This document shows, piece after piece, positions 30,902 through 41,336 of a stretch of DNA of 64,000 bases. The notes under the pieces are model-generated. The model had not been told where the DNA came from, searched no databases, and was given only the letters and a program-made list of their open reading frames with translations. Position 1 is the first letter of the stretch; every line of letters begins with the position of its first letter. The DNA is taken from positions 186,001 through 250,000 of the forward strand of contig NZ_QXGS01000001.1 of the NCBI RefSeq assembly GCF_003604215.1. Direction: 5' to 3'. The position numbers and the translations under genes are program-made. This stretch comes from Teichococcus vastitatis. Its GTDB lineage: Bacteria; Pseudomonadota; Alphaproteobacteria; Acetobacterales; Acetobacteraceae.

Positions 30902-33823
30902 CTAGCGGACCGCCCGCCAGCGAAGCCAGTCGGCCAGTTCCGGCACCAGCCGCGGTGTCGCGACGCTGCCCCCCAGGCGCAGGCCAAATGCCGGCGCATC
31001 GCCATCCCGCACCGCCAGTAGAAGGTTCAGTCCGCTGCGAGCCAGGTCCACCTCACCCATCAGGCGGGCACCCGGGGTTTCGGCAACGACGAGGCTGCCC
31101 TCCGTCACGCTGGCGCGCCCCGCTTCCAGGGTCACGGCCATGTTCAACGCCTCAAAGCCGGTGGCGCCATGCGTCAGCGCCTGCCGCAGCCCGCTCTCCA
31201 CTTCCGGCAGCGCGGCTCCCTCAATGGCGGCCAGGGCAGCCCGCAAATCCAATCCTTCCAATACGCCGTTCCGAACCGTCACTCCGGCCTGGCCGCTCAG
31301 GGTCGCCATCAGGGCGGCGGGGCTGTAGCCGGCAGCACGCAGAAATGCCTCGGCATTTAGTTGCCCGGCGCGCAGATCCACCGGCAGGCCGCTCAGCGGC
31401 TCCGTCACCGTGGCGCCGCTGAGTGTGCCCTGCACCGCCAGGGCCGGCGGGCCGGCCGCGCCCTCGGCCCGCAGCGATGCGGCCAGCGTGCCGCCCGCCC
31501 AGCGCGCCTGCAGCCTGTCGAGCTGCAGGGTACCGCCGGTCAGGCGAAGCTGTGTGGAAGCCCCGTGCAACGCCGGCAGGCCCAGCGGCTCGACGCGCTG
31601 CGCCGTGATCGCCAGCTCTGCATCCAGTGCGCTGAGCGCGCCGAACTCCAGCGGCTCGCGGGAGGTCATATCGAGGCCCGGCAGCGGCAGCGTGTCGGCG
31701 GCCAGCTTTCCGGTGACGCGGGGCACGCCATCCCCCGTGACCGCCTGCACCTGGCCGCCCAGCCGAAGGCCAGCGGCGATCAGGTCGAAATGACTGGCCG
31801 ACCATTCCTGGCGGCTGCCGGACAGCCGTAGCGCCACATTGCCGGCGAGCGAGAAGGAACCTTCCCCCAGCCAGTCCGGCGCCGGGAGCCGCCATGCTTC
31901 CTTCAGCAGCCGTGGCGCGCCCGGGTGGCGCAGCGTCAGCGAGCCGGCATAGCGCAGCGCCGGCAGGTCCAGCGCGCCATTCGCCTCGGCCCGCAGGTCG
32001 CCCAGCTCCAGGCCGCCCTGAAGCGCCAGGGCCTGGGGAGGGCCGTTGCCGGACAGCCGCAGCGCCAGCTTGCCCTCTGCCAGCGGCGGCAGAATGGCAG
32101 GGCTGCCGGCCAGCAGGGCGAGCAATGGCGCGCCGCGCTCGGCGGAGGCTTCCAGGGCCAGCTCGGCCAAGCGTGGTGCCTCGCCCAGCTGCGCCACGGC
32201 GGACAGCACGAGGTCGCTTTCCGCCAGGCGCCCGGCCACCCGGCGCGCCGTCAGCCGCCCGCTTTCCAGCGACAGGTCAGCGGACAGGCCGGCGATGGCA
32301 AGGTCATGCCAGCTGGCCTGTTCCGCCGAGAGGCGCAGATTGGCATCGACGCCGGCCAGGCGCGCCTGCACCTCTGGCCAGCCGGTTCCTGGCGGCAGCC
32401 AGCCATCCAGCGGCAGCCGCTCCAGGTTCAGCCCCAGCCCCATGGCCGGCCGGTTGCCCAGCCGCAGCGTGCCGGCGCCGGAAACCCGGCCGCCATCGAT
32501 CGTGCCGACGAATTCCGGAATGCCGATCTGGTTGCCGTCCAGGGTGAGGCGGAAGCGCCCCTCCCCCTGGCGCAGCCGCCCCGGCGCGACGCCGTCCAGC
32601 GGCGCGCCAAGCGCCGCCAGCGTCCCGCGCAGGTTGTTGCCGTGGAACCGGCCGGAGGCCTCCAGGCGGCCGGGTGCCGCATTGGCGGCGGAACCGGCAG
32701 GCGCCGTGCCAGGCACCCGGCTGGTGGTCCCGTTCAACGTCACCTCGGTGTCGCCGGGCAGCAGGGCGCCGAAATCAGTCAGCGTCAGGCGGTCACCTTC
32801 CAGAAAGGTGGCCCCGCGCAGCCGGCGCAGCGTCATGCCGCGGAAGCCGGCGGCCTCGGCGGACAGGTCGAGGCCGAAAGGTAGAGGCAGCCGGCCAGAT
32901 TTCTGCAATGCCGCGACCCAGGGGTCCAGCTCCAGCCGCCCGGCGCTCAACGCCAGGTCCAGCCGCGGCGCCGGAGCGACCCGCAGCGTCGCCGCGCCGC
33001 GCACCGGGGTGCCGTTAAGGTCCAGGGCCAGCTCGTCGGCGGTGATCAGCTCGGCGGTGACGGATAACCGGCCGCGCAGGCGGAAGCTGCCGGCAGGCGC
33101 CGGGATCAGCGCCGACAGGTCGCTGCCGCCTCCCTGCAGGCTGCCCTCGAAGCCGCCTTCCGGCAGCAGCACGCCACTGGCGGACACCGAGGCCCGGGCC
33201 GCCGTCAGCGTCAGTGAGAGCGGCGCCACGCCGTCAAGACCGGAGCGGCCCAGCGTGGCCGTGAAGCCGGCCTCCTTCTGCCGCCAGCGGAACTTGCCGT
33301 GGATGCGCAACGCATCATTGGGTCCGGAGGCCGCTAGCGTCGCATCCACCTGGTCCAGCTCGAGTCCGCCCATCTCCACCCGGCTGTCCTGGATGCGTCC
33401 TTGCAATCCAGTCAGCCAGGGCGGCGGACGGAAGGGCTGGCCCGGGCTGGGCGGCCAGGGCAGGCGGATCTCGGCGCCGACCACCGCGACCTCGCGCGGC
33501 TCCATCTGCAGCCGGAGCAGCGCCGGCCAGTCTAGGCGCAGGCGTAGCGCGCGGGCCTGCAGCGACACGTCGCCCTCCACGCCCCCGATGGTGACGCCGC
33601 CCGCTTCCAGCATCGGCTGCGGCAGCAGCGTCAGGCGCACCGGGCCCTCTAGGGTGACGGGCTGGCCGAGCCGGCCGGCGGCCAGGATAGCCAGCCGGTC
33701 GCGATGCTCGTTCCAGTCGGTCAGGCGCGGGCCGAGCCACAAGGCGGCCAGCACCAGCACGGGCAGCAGCAGAATAGCGATGGCGACGGCGCGATGCCGT
33801 GGCCGGGTTTCGGCAGGCGGCAT
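30902..33823 (-). CDS. AsmA family envelope protein
   Basis: 973-residue inner-membrane-anchored protein of the AsmA family (bridge-like proteins linked to phospholipid transport to the outer membrane). One N-terminal membrane segment (AVAIAILLLPVLVLAALWLGP) is followed by the AsmA N-domain, GQPVTLEGPVRLTLLPQPMLEAGGVTIG, then long stretches of short beta-strand repeats, and the AsmA C-domain with TVRNGVLEGLDLRAALAA. The ATG overlaps the stop of the oxoprolinase gene (ATGA), so the two are probably cotranscribed. Confidence 0.88.
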   Translation of the reverse strand: MPPAETRPRHRAVAIAILLLPVLVLAALWLGPRLTDWNEHRDRLAILAAGRLGQPVTLEGPVRLTLLPQPMLEAGGVTIGGVEGDVSLQARALRLRLDWPALLRLQMEPREVAVVGAEIRLPWPPSPGQPFRPPPWLTGLQGRIQDSRVEMGGLELDQVDATLAASGPNDALRIHGKFRWRQKEAGFTATLGRSGLDGVAPLSLTLTAARASVSASGVLLPEGGFEGSLQGGGSDLSALIPAPAGSFRLRGRLSVTAELITADELALDLNGTPVRGAATLRVAPAPRLDLALSAGRLELDPWVAALQKSGRLPLPFGLDLSAEAAGFRGMTLRRLRGATFLEGDRLTLTDFGALLPGDTEVTLNGTTSRVPGTAPAGSAANAAPGRLEASGRFHGNNLRGTLAALGAPLDGVAPGRLRQGEGRFRLTLDGNQIGIPEFVGTIDGGRVSGAGTLRLGNRPAMGLGLNLERLPLDGWLPPGTGWPEVQARLAGVDANLRLSAEQASWHDLAIAGLSADLSLESGRLTARRVAGRLAESDLVLSAVAQLGEAPRLAELALEASAERGAPLLALLAGSPAILPPLAEGKLALRLSGNGPPQALALQGGLELGDLRAEANGALDLPALRYAGSLTLRHPGAPRLLKEAWRLPAPDWLGEGSFSLAGNVALRLSGSRQEWSASHFDLIAAGLRLGGQVQAVTGDGVPRVTGKLAADTLPLPGLDMTSREPLEFGALSALDAELAITAQRVEPLGLPALHGASTQLRLTGGTLQLDRLQARWAGGTLAASLRAEGAAGPPALAVQGTLSGATVTEPLSGLPVDLRAGQLNAEAFLRAAGYSPAALMATLSGQAGVTVRNGVLEGLDLRAALAAIEGAALPEVESGLRQALTHGATGFEALNMAVTLEAGRASVTEGSLVVAETPGARLMGEVDLARSGLNLLLAVRDGDAPAFGLRLGGSVATPRLVPELADWLRWRAVR

Positions 33824-36800
33824 CAGCCGGGCGCGTCTCCCCAGCCGCCGCCGCCCGGGGTTTCAAGGCCCAGCACCTCGCCCGCCTTCAGCTCGGCGCG
33901 GTCGCGGCCTCTCAGCGCCTCGGCCTCGCCACCGGCACGCTCCACCCATTGTCGGCCGGGAGCGCCGGGCATGCCCCCGTGCAGGCCGTGCGGCGGCACC
34001 TCCCGGCGGGAGGCGACGATGATCGCCGTCATCGGCTGAAGAAAGCGGATGCGCCGCCGCGCGCCGTCACCACCGTGCCACCGCCCCGCCCCGCCGGAAC
34101 CGCGCCGGATCGAGAATTCTTCCAGCCGGACGGGGTAGCGCAGCTCCAGGATCTCGGGATCGGTCATGCGGGTGTTGGTCATGTGCGTCTGCACCGCCGA
34201 GGCCCCGTCGAAGCCGGGACCCGCGCCGGTGCCGCCGCACACCGTCTCGTAGTACTGGTAGCGATGGTCGCCGAAGAGCAGGTTGTTCATGGTCGCCTGG
34301 GCCCCGGCGCAGGCGTCCAGCGCCGCCAGCAACGCGTTGGCGGCAGCCTGGCTGACCTCGGTGTTGCCAGCCACCACGGCCGCGCCCGGCTTCGGGGACA
34401 GAAAGGAGCCTTCCGGCACCACGATGTCGAGCGGTACCAGGCAGCCATCGTTGAGCGGAATGTCCTCGCCCACCAGGCAGCGGAAGCAGTACAGCACCAC
34501 GGCGCGGGTCACGGCCTCGGGTGCGTTGAAATTGCCGGGGCGCTGAGGGCCGGTGCCGGTGAAGTCCACCACGGCGCGACGGGCGGCACGGTCGACGCGC
34601 ACGGCGACGCGCAGCGGCGTCCCGTCATCCATGGTGTAGGCGAACGCGCCATCCTGCAGCCGGTCCAGCACCCGGCGCACGGCTTCCTCGGCATTCGCCA
34701 TGACGTAGCCCATATAGGCCCGCACCGTGTCCAGGCCGAACTGCGCCACCGCCCGGTGCAGCTCCTGCACCCCCGCCTCGTTGGCGGCGACCTGCGCCTT
34801 GATGTCGGCCACATTCACGTCCGGGCTGCGCGCCGGATAGGCGGCGCCGGACAGCAGGGCGCGGAACTCGGCCTCGCGGAACTCGCCGCCATCCACCAGC
34901 AGGACGTCGTCGATCACCACGCCTTCCTCCTCCAGAGTCGTGGAATCCGGCGGGGTGGAACCCGGGGTCAGGCCGCCGATATCGGCATGGTGGCCCCGGC
35001 TGCCGACAAAGAACAGGATCTCCTGGCCCGCCGCGTCGAACACCGGCGTGATCACGGTGACGTCCGGCAGATGGGTGCCGCCATTGTACGGGTTGTTCAG
35101 CGCCACCACGTCGCCCGGCTTCAGGGTCGCGCCGCGGCTGTTGATCACCGTGCGCACGCTCTGGCCCATGGCGCCGAGATGCACCGGAACATGCGGCGCA
35201 TTGGCCACCAGCCGGCCTTCGGCGTCGAAGATGGCGCAGGAAAAGTCGAGCCGTTCCTTGATGTTGACGCTCAGCGAGGTGTTCTGCAGCACCGTGCCGG
35301 TCTGCTCGGCGATGCTCATGAACAGGTTGTTGAACAATTCCAACAACACCGGATCGGGCCTGGCGGCGGCGCCCTCGGCCACAACCGCCCCGGCGCGCGG
35401 CGCGGCGCGGCGCAGCAGCATGTGGTTGGCCCCGGTGACCTCGGCCGCCCAGCCGGGCTCCACCACCGTGGTGGCGGTGCTTTCGCGGATCAGCGCCGGA
35501 CCGGCGATGCGGTCGCCGGCGCGCAGCACGTCCCGATCCAGCACCGGCGCCCGATGCGCCTCCCCGGCGGTGAACAATTCCACCGTGGCCAGCGCCGGCG
35601 GCGCCTCGCCCGCCGGGCGCGGGTCCAGGCGCGGCTCGCGCACCGCCTCGCCCGGGGCGATCACCTCCACCACGCAGGCTTCCACCAGCACCGGGCGGTC
35701 CGGGGTGGCGAAGCCGAAGCGGCGGCGATGCGCGTCGGTGAAGTCGGCCAGTGCCCCGGCGTGATCGCCGAAGGGCACCGGCAGGAAGCTGTCGGTGCCG
35801 GCGTAGCGCAGATGCAGGCGCGGCTCGGCGCGCAGCGAGGCCGGCTCGGCGCCCTGTGCGACCAGGGCGGCGCGGCCCCGCTCCGTCAGTTCCGCGACGC
35901 GCGCGCCGAGGCCCGGCATCGCCGCGGCGTCCAGCGGCGCCTCAATCGCCGCCTCCTCGATCACGCTCTGATCGGCGAGCCCCATGCCATAGGCCGAGAG
36001 CACCCCGGCGAAGGGATGCAGGAACACCGTTTCCATGCCGAGCTCGTCCGCGACGAGGCAGGCATGCTGCCCGCCGGCGCCGCCGAAGCACTGCAGGGCA
36101 TGGCGCGCCGCATCATGGCCCTTCTGGATCGAGACCTGTTTGATCGCCTGCGCCATGTTGGCCACGGCGATGCGCAGAAAGCCCTCTGCCACCTCGCGCG
36201 GGTCTTGCTCCGGCTGTCCGGTGGCGGCGGCGATGTCGCGCGCCATGGCGGCGAACTTCTCGCGCACCACATCGGCGTCGAGCGGCTGGTCGGCCTGCGG
36301 GCCGAAGATGGGCGGAAAATGCGCCGGCTGGATCTTGCCCAACATGACGTTGGCGTCGGTCACGGTGAGCGGGCCGCCGCGCCGGTAGCAAGCGGGGCCC
36401 GGCACCGCGCCGGCGCTTTCCGGCCCGACGCGGAACCGCGCGCCGTCGAAGCACAGGATGGAGCCGCCACCCGCCGCCACCGTGTTGATGGCCATCATGG
36501 GCGCGCGCATCCGGACGCCCGCCACCACCGTCTCGAAGGCACGCTCGAACTGCCCGGCATACAGCGCCACGTCGGTCGAGGTGCCGCCCATGTCGAAGCC
36601 GATGATGCGGTCGAAGCCGCCCATGCCGGCGGTGCGGGCGGCGCCGACGATGCCGCCGGCCGGGCCGGACAGGATGGCGTCCTTGCCCTGGAAGCGGTTC
36701 GCCCGGGTCAGCCCGCCAGAGGATTGCATGAAGAACAGCGGCACGCCCGGAAGTTGTTCCGCGACTTGCTCTATATACTTACGCAGGATGGGCGACAGAT

Positions 36801-37443
36801 ATGCATCTACCACGGTGGTGTCGCCGCGCGGCACGATGCGCGGCAATGGCGAGGCCTGATGGCTGAGGCTGACCTGGGCGAAGCCGGCCTCCCGCGCCAG
36901 CATGCCGAGGCGCTGCTCGTGGCGCGGCTCGATCCAGGCATGCATCAGCACGATGGCCACGGCGCGGAAGCCGTCGGCGAAGCCTTGCGCCAGGGCGCGT
37001 CGGGCAGCGGCTTCGTCCAGCGGCTCGACCTCCGATCCGTCGGCAGAGAGACGGCCGCCGACCTCCACGGCGCGCTCGTGCAGCAATTCGGGCAGCCGGA
37101 TGTTGAGGTCGAACAAGCGCGGCCGGGCCTGGTTGCCGATGCGCAGCGCGTCGCCGAAGCCGCGGTTCACCAGCAGCAGCACCCGCTCGCCCTTGCGCTC
37201 CAGCAGGGCATTGGTGGCAACGGTGGTGCCCATCTTCACCGCGTCGATCAGGCCGGCGGGAATCGGCGCGTCCTCGGCCAAGCCGAGGCAGGCACGGATC
37301 CCGGCCACGGCGGCGTCGCGGTAGCGGCCAGGATTCTCGGACAACAACTTGCGGGTGATAAACTTGCCTTTTGGATCGCGGGCGACGATATCGGTAAACG
37401 TACCACCCCGGTCGATCCAGAATTGCCAGCCCGCAGTGCCCAT
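33823..37443 (-). CDS. 5-oxoprolinase (ATP-hydrolysing), fused hydantoinase A/B subunits
   Basis: 1206-residue protein joining a HyuA-like ATPase-fold half (starting [16 protein letters not shown], with [16 protein letters not shown]) and a HyuB-like half (about residue 690 onward, with [28 protein letters not shown] and [19 protein letters not shown]). This architecture and length match the eukaryote-like OPLAH 5-oxoprolinases that open 5-oxoproline to glutamate with ATP. N-methylhydantoinase or acetone carboxylase-like activity cannot be excluded by sequence alone. The start ([14 protein letters not shown]) was placed at 37443; an upstream extension lacks family similarity. Confidence 0.88.
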   Translation of the reverse strand: MGTAGWQFWIDRGGTFTDIVARDPKGKFITRKLLSENPGRYRDAAVAGIRACLGLAEDAPIPAGLIDAVKMGTTVATNALLERKGERVLLLVNRGFGDALRIGNQARPRLFDLNIRLPELLHERAVEVGGRLSADGSEVEPLDEAAARRALAQGFADGFRAVAIVLMHAWIEPRHEQRLGMLAREAGFAQVSLSHQASPLPRIVPRGDTTVVDAYLSPILRKYIEQVAEQLPGVPLFFMQSSGGLTRANRFQGKDAILSGPAGGIVGAARTAGMGGFDRIIGFDMGGTSTDVALYAGQFERAFETVVAGVRMRAPMMAINTVAAGGGSILCFDGARFRVGPESAGAVPGPACYRRGGPLTVTDANVMLGKIQPAHFPPIFGPQADQPLDADVVREKFAAMARDIAAATGQPEQDPREVAEGFLRIAVANMAQAIKQVSIQKGHDAARHALQCFGGAGGQHACLVADELGMETVFLHPFAGVLSAYGMGLADQSVIEEAAIEAPLDAAAMPGLGARVAELTERGRAALVAQGAEPASLRAEPRLHLRYAGTDSFLPVPFGDHAGALADFTDAHRRRFGFATPDRPVLVEACVVEVIAPGEAVREPRLDPRPAGEAPPALATVELFTAGEAHRAPVLDRDVLRAGDRIAGPALIRESTATTVVEPGWAAEVTGANHMLLRRAAPRAGAVVAEGAAARPDPVLLELFNNLFMSIAEQTGTVLQNTSLSVNIKERLDFSCAIFDAEGRLVANAPHVPVHLGAMGQSVRTVINSRGATLKPGDVVALNNPYNGGTHLPDVTVITPVFDAAGQEILFFVGSRGHHADIGGLTPGSTPPDSTTLEEEGVVIDDVLLVDGGEFREAEFRALLSGAAYPARSPDVNVADIKAQVAANEAGVQELHRAVAQFGLDTVRAYMGYVMANAEEAVRRVLDRLQDGAFAYTMDDGTPLRVAVRVDRAARRAVVDFTGTGPQRPGNFNAPEAVTRAVVLYCFRCLVGEDIPLNDGCLVPLDIVVPEGSFLSPKPGAAVVAGNTEVSQAAANALLAALDACAGAQATMNNLLFGDHRYQYYETVCGGTGAGPGFDGASAVQTHMTNTRMTDPEILELRYPVRLEEFSIRRGSGGAGRWHGGDGARRRIRFLQPMTAIIVASRREVPPHGLHGGMPGAPGRQWVERAGGEAEALRGRDRAELKAGEVLGLETPGGGGWGDAPG

Positions 37444-37500
37444 GCCCGCCTCCGCCCCATCCGCTTTCCGTGTGGCCCCCAGCCGCGCGCGGCGCAAGGG

Positions 37501-37530
37501 CTTCACAGCCGCTTGGGTCGAGCTGTGAAG
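37501..37530. promoter_or_regulatory. Inverted repeat between divergent oxoprolinase and djlA-like genes
   Basis: CTTCACAGC (37501-37509) and GCTGTGAAG (37522-37530) are perfect nine-base complements with a 12-base spacer, in the 189-base divergent region. It could be an operator for either gene. No regulator gene lies next to it. Confidence 0.3.
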
Positions 37531-37632
37531 GCACAGGAGGCGTCCCGGCGCCATGGCAGGCAATGGGGCGGCATGTTAGGGGTGTGTTGCAATGGCCATC
37601 TGGATGGCCAGTGGGGTGGGGGCAATTCAGCC

Positions 37633-38388
37633 TTGAGTTTCTGGGGCAAGATCCTGGGCGGCATGACCGGCTTTGCCATGGGCGGGCCGTTCGGCGCAGT
37701 GGTGGGCGCGGCTCTGGGCCATGCCGCCGAGGAAAACGGGCGCATCCCTGAGTTGGATGCCCGGCCCGAGGCGCTGGCCCGCATCACCAACCGGGAGCAG
37801 CTTTTCTCCATCGGCGTTATCGTGCTCTCGGCCAAGCTGGCGAAATCGGACGGTGCGGTGAAGCGGGAGGAAATCAACGCCTTCAAGCGCGCCTTCCGCA
37901 TCCCGCCCGAGAACCAGCGCCATGTCGGCGTCCTGTTCGACAAGGCGCGCGAGGACGCCGACGGCTTCGAGCCCTTTGCCCGCCGCATGGGCGAGGTGTT
38001 CGCCGATAATCGCGCCATGCTGGAGGAAGTGCTGGCGGCGCTGCACCAGATCGCCCGGGCCGACGGCCCGATGACCCGCGGCGAGGCGGCCTTCCTGGCC
38101 AAGGTGCGGGAAGCTTTCCGGCTGGATGGAGCCGCCGGCGAGCAGGCGCGGCAGCAGGTGCCGCCACCCAGCCTGTCGCGCGGGCCGGATCCCTACCGCG
38201 TTCTGGGCATCGCGCCGGATGCGGGCGACGAAGCGGTGCGGCTGGCTTGGCGCCGCCTGATGCGGGAACACCACCCCGACAGCTTGGCCGCGCGCGGCGC
38301 CGCCCCCGATCTGGTGCATCGCGCCTCCGAACGCGTGGCCGAGATCAACGCTGCCTGGGATCGGATCAAGCGGGAACGCCGGCTGTGA
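37633..38388 (+). CDS. TerB-like/DnaJ-domain protein (DjlA type)
   Basis: 251 residues arranged as in DjlA: an N-terminal SFWGKILGGMTGFAMGGPFGAVVGAALGH glycine-rich hydrophobic segment, a TerB-like helical domain (about residues 45-165) and a C-terminal J domain (about 185-251) with the HPD motif in LMREHHPDSLA. J domains activate DnaK. The start is uncertain: I chose TTG at 37633, because the family normally begins with this segment. An ATG near 37573 in the same frame adds unrelated residues. It overlaps the next gene by GTGA. Confidence 0.8.
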   Translation: MSFWGKILGGMTGFAMGGPFGAVVGAALGHAAEENGRIPELDARPEALARITNREQLFSIGVIVLSAKLAKSDGAVKREEINAFKRAFRIPPENQRHVGVLFDKAREDADGFEPFARRMGEVFADNRAMLEEVLAALHQIARADGPMTRGEAAFLAKVREAFRLDGAAGEQARQQVPPPSLSRGPDPYRVLGIAPDAGDEAVRLAWRRLMREHHPDSLAARGAAPDLVHRASERVAEINAAWDRIKRERRL

Positions 38389-39194
38389 CCGGGGCGCCCC
38401 AGGAGGCTTCCCGGGCCTCGCTCGCCGGCGGCGCCTGGCGCGCCGCCACCGCCGCGCCGGAACACCGGCGACGGCCCAGTCCGAACCAGGATGATCGCCC
38501 GGCCGGCGAACCCATCGATACGCTGGTGCTGCACTATACCGGCATGCCCACCGCCCGCGCAGCCCTGGACCGCCTCTGCGACCCGGCGCCGCCGGAGGGA
38601 TTGCCACGGGTGTCCTGCCACTACCTGGTGGAAGAGGACGGGTTGATCTGGCAGCTGGTGGCGGAGCATCGCAGGGCTTGGCATGCCGGCCGCTCCGCCT
38701 GGCGCGGACATTCGCCGCTGAACGGCCGCTCCATCGGCATCGAGATCGTCAATCCGGGCCATGAATGGGGCTACCGCCCCTTTCCCATGCTGCAGATGGC
38801 GGCGGTGGCCGAGCTGTGCCTCGACATCCTCGGTCGCCACCCGATTCCGTCGCGCAACGTGGTGGCGCACAGCGACATCGCGCCGGATCGCAAGCAGGAC
38901 CCGGGCGAGCTGTTCGACTGGGAAGGCTTGGCCAGCCAGGGAGTTGGTCTCTGGCCCGCCGGGGTGGCGGGCGGAAACGCGGCGCTGTCGCCCGATGGCG
39001 CCGCCAGGGCCGCCGACCTGCTGTCCCGCATCGGCTACCCGCTCGATGCGCTGCGGCCGGATCTCGCCATCACTGCGTTTCAGCGGCATTGGCGGCAGGA
39101 ACGGATCGATGGCCGGGCCGATGCCGGCACGCTGGCCCGGCTCGAAGCCGTGGCGGCGCTGGCCGAGGCGGCACCGGGCGAAAACGCCGGTTGA
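38385..39194 (+). CDS. N-acetylmuramoyl-L-alanine amidase, AmpD/AmiD type
   Basis: Zinc amidase_2 family enzyme that cleaves the amide bond between muramic acid and the stem peptide, for recycling or turnover. Zn ligands are likely His in LVLHYTGM and His/Asp in VVAHSDIAPDRKQDPG. A C-terminal peptidoglycan-binding-like helical segment contains AITAFQRHWRQERIDGRAD. The GTG at 38385 overlaps the stop of the djlA-like gene (GTGA) and gives 269 residues. I see no signal peptide, which favours a cytoplasmic recycling role. It directly precedes rnpB. Confidence 0.88.
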   Translation: MTGAPQEASRASLAGGAWRAATAAPEHRRRPSPNQDDRPAGEPIDTLVLHYTGMPTARAALDRLCDPAPPEGLPRVSCHYLVEEDGLIWQLVAEHRRAWHAGRSAWRGHSPLNGRSIGIEIVNPGHEWGYRPFPMLQMAAVAELCLDILGRHPIPSRNVVAHSDIAPDRKQDPGELFDWEGLASQGVGLWPAGVAGGNAALSPDGAARAADLLSRIGYPLDALRPDLAITAFQRHWRQERIDGRADAGTLARLEAVAALAEAAPGENAG

Positions 39195-39220
39195 CTTCCC
39201 GCCCGGCGCGGCACACACCC
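39191..39220 (+). promoter_or_regulatory. Putative rnpB promoter overlapping the amidase stop codon
   Basis: TTGACT at 39191-39196, a near-consensus -35, overlaps the amidase stop codon and lies 38 bases before the expected 5' end of rnpB (39229). The -10 position reads CACACC, a poor match, so the call rests on the -35 and the spacing. Confidence 0.4.
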
Positions 39221-39228
39221 GCCCCGCG

Positions 39229-39636
39229 TCAGAGGGCCGGGCGGCCGCTGGTTCCGGGCAGGTCCCGGGGCTGGAGGAAAGTCCGGGCTCCACGGGAATA
39301 CGGTGCCGGTCAACGGCCGGCGGGGGCGACCCCAGGGACAGTGCCACAGAAATCAAACCGCCGGGCCGGCTTGCCGCCCCGGTAAGGGCGAAACGGTGCG
39401 GTAAGAGCGCACCGCGCCCCTGGCAACAGGGGTGGCACGGTAAACCCCACCGGGAGCAAGGCCGAATAGGGGTGGCCGGCGGCGATCCGATCTGGATCGT
39501 GACGCGGGGGCGTTCCCGCCCCGCCACCCGGGTTGGCCGCGAGAGGCATGCCGTGAGGCATGTCCCAGAGGAATGGTCGCCCCGATTCTTCCTTCACCGG
39601 GCGGATCGGACAGAACCCGGCTTACAGGCCCTCTGA
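39229..39636 (+). ncRNA. rnpB: RNase P RNA (type A)
   Basis: Catalytic RNA that removes 5' leaders from pre-tRNAs. Helix P1 is a perfect ten-pair match of TCAGAGGGCC (39229-39238) with GGCCCTCTGA (39627-39636), fixing the ends. Conserved blocks are GAGGAAAGTCCGGGCTCC at 39274-39291, AGGGACAGTGCCACAGAAA near 39334, GGTAAGGGCGAAACGGTGC near 39380, and ACAGAACCCGGCTTAC near the 3' end. The size of about 408 bases suits alphaproteobacteria. Confidence 0.96.
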
Positions 39637-39750
39637 CGCCTTTCCCTTCCCTGTCACGATTGATGGACCCGATCATACGGGGCTCGCATCTCGCCGTGTA
39701 ATCGCATGTTTTTTCTTGGTCTCGCGCGCGCGTGATTGCGGGGTTTTCGC

Positions 39751-39792
39751 TTGATGACCCATGCCATCCCAGTTAGTCTCCACGTTATCCCA
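39751..39792 (+). promoter_or_regulatory. Putative dcw promoter with four MraZ-type boxes
   Basis: TTGATG (39751-39756) and TAGTCT (39774-39779) with a 17-base spacer form a plausible sigma-70 promoter. Across it lie four phased boxes that read TGGG(A)-like on the minus strand: ACCCA 39757-39761, TCCCA 39767-39771, CTCCA 39778-39782 and TCCCA 39788-39792, spaced 10, 11 and 10 bases apart. MraZ is known to bind TGGGN direct repeats with five-base spacers, so this is a likely autoregulatory operator. Apart from these, the 294-base gap 39637-39930 shows only a Gly-codon-like G-rich stretch of no clear meaning. Confidence 0.5.
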
Positions 39793-39930
39793 TGAACGGT
39801 CCGGAGCTCGGGGGGGCGAGGGATCGAAAGCAGGGATGGTCGGGTGAGCCGGCGGGGTCGGGGGGCCCTGCCGGCCGCTTTCCGGCCAGCAGACTTGGAT
39901 CATTGCCGCAGGGGGGCATGGCGGCTTTCG

Positions 39931-40404
39931 ATGACCCGGTTCCTGGGCACGCATGTCAATCGGCTGGACCGGAAGGGGCGGGTCTCCGTCCCGGCGCCGT
40001 TCCGCGCCGAACTGGCCCGGGCCGACACGGACGAGCTGATCTTCGTGCCCTCACACCGTGAGGCCTGCATCGAAGCCTACACCAGCCGCGCCTTCGATGA
40101 TCTGGTTGAGAAGCTCGAAAACCTCGATGAATTTTCAGAAGACCGTGAGGATCTGGCGGCGACGCTGTATGCCGACGCGCACGCCATGCGGCCTGATTCG
40201 GAAGGCCGCATCATGATGCCCGAGGCGCTGATCGCACATGCCGGGCTGCAGGACACCGTGGCCTTCATCGGCATGGGCAAGAAGTTCCAGATCTGGGATC
40301 CGGACGCCGCCAAGTCGCGCAATACCCAGGCTCGCGCCCGTGTTGGCGAGAAGGGCCTGACCCTGCCCGGCCGCGGCGCGGCCCGGCCGGAGGGCTCGGC
40401 GTGA
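39931..40404 (+). CDS. mraZ: Transcriptional regulator MraZ
   Basis: AbrB-fold DNA-binding protein that represses the dcw operon in E. coli and heads it here. Two SpoVT/AbrB-like repeats are visible: [22 protein letters not shown] at the start and [18 protein letters not shown] near residue 90. 157 residues is normal. The ATG at 39931 places the first repeat at the N-terminus; the Shine-Dalgarno sequence is not well placed (AGGGGGG about 13 bases upstream). It ends in a GTGA overlap with rsmH. Phased boxes for its own binding lie 140-175 bases upstream. Confidence 0.93.
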   Translation: MTRFLGTHVNRLDRKGRVSVPAPFRAELARADTDELIFVPSHREACIEAYTSRAFDDLVEKLENLDEFSEDREDLAATLYADAHAMRPDSEGRIMMPEALIAHAGLQDTVAFIGMGKKFQIWDPDAAKSRNTQARARVGEKGLTLPGRGAARPEGSA

Positions 40405-41336
40405 GCGGCCATCGGCCCGTGATGCTGCACGAGGTGATCGAGCAGCTCGCCCCGCGCGACGGCGGGATCTATCTGGATGGCACCTTTGGCGGTGGCGGCT
40501 ATGCCCGCGCCATTCTCGGGGCCGCGCGCTGCACCCTGCTCGCCATTGACCGCGACCCGGACGCCATTGCCCGCGGCGCCGCCCTCGCCGCCGAGTTCCC
40601 GGAGCGCCTGGCGCTGGTGGAAGGCCGCTTCGGCGACATGCTGGAGCTGCTGACGGCGCGCGGCGTGACCCGGCTCGACGGGGTGGTGCTCGATCTCGGC
40701 GTGTCGTCCTTTCAGATCGACCAGGCGGAGCGCGGCTTCTCCTTCCGCGCTGACGGCCCGCTCGACATGCGGATGGAGAAGAGCGGCCCGTCCGCCGCCG
40801 ATCTGGTCAACCGCCTGCCCGAGGCGGAGCTGGCCGACATCCTGTGGCAACTCGGCGAGGAGCGGCATTCCCGCCGCATCGCCCGCACCATCGTTGCCGC
40901 CCGCCGCGAGGCGCCGATCGAGACCACCGGACAGCTGGTCCGCCTGATCCATTCGGTGATGCCACGCGATCCCTCCGGCATCGACAGCGCGACGCGGTCC
41001 TTCCAGGCGCTGCGCCTGAAGGTGAATGACGAGCTGGGCGAGGTCGAGCGCGGTCTCGCTGCCGCGGCACAGCTGCTGGCGCCGGGTGGCCGGCTCGTTG
41101 TCGTGGCCTTCCATTCGCTGGAAGACCGCATCGTGAAGCGGTTCATGCAGCAGGCGGCGGGGCGCGCGCCCGGCGCTTCTCGCCATGCTCCCTCCGCCAT
41201 GCTCGGGCCGGCCACGAAGCCGGCCTACCGCCTGGTCACCACCAATGCCCTGCGTCCGGGTGAAGCCGAAACCTCGGCCAACCCACGCGCTCGTTCGGCC
41301 CGCCTGCGGGCGCTCGAAAAACTGGAGACGGCCTGA
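40401..41336 (+). CDS. rsmH: 16S rRNA (cytosine-1402-N4)-methyltransferase
   Basis: Methylates N4 of C1402 in 16S rRNA near the P site. SAM-binding features are [16 protein letters not shown] near residue 25 and [12 protein letters not shown] near 50. The family-specific blocks [32 protein letters not shown] and [18 protein letters not shown] are present, as is [16 protein letters not shown]. It starts with GTG overlapping the mraZ stop and ends in a TGATG overlap with ftsL. Confidence 0.97.
   Translation: MSGHRPVMLHEVIEQLAPRDGGIYLDGTFGGGGYARAILGAARCTLLAIDRDPDAIARGAALAAEFPERLALVEGRFGDMLELLTARGVTRLDGVVLDLGVSSFQIDQAERGFSFRADGPLDMRMEKSGPSAADLVNRLPEAELADILWQLGEERHSRRIARTIVAARREAPIETTGQLVRLIHSVMPRDPSGIDSATRSFQALRLKVNDELGEVERGLAAAAQLLAPGGRLVVVAFHSLEDRIVKRFMQQAAGRAPGASRHAPSAMLGPATKPAYRLVTTNALRPGEAETSANPRARSARLRALEKLETA

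Noticed and set aside
33799-37632. Extension of the djlA-like frame upstream across the oxoprolinase gene
   Set aside because: The added residues are the antisense image of the oxoprolinase and lack any domain; the family start lies near 37633.
39786-39794. TTATCCCAT as a DnaA box upstream of mraZ
   Set aside because: It departs from TTATCCACA at the most conserved positions and is better explained as part of the phased MraZ-type boxes.
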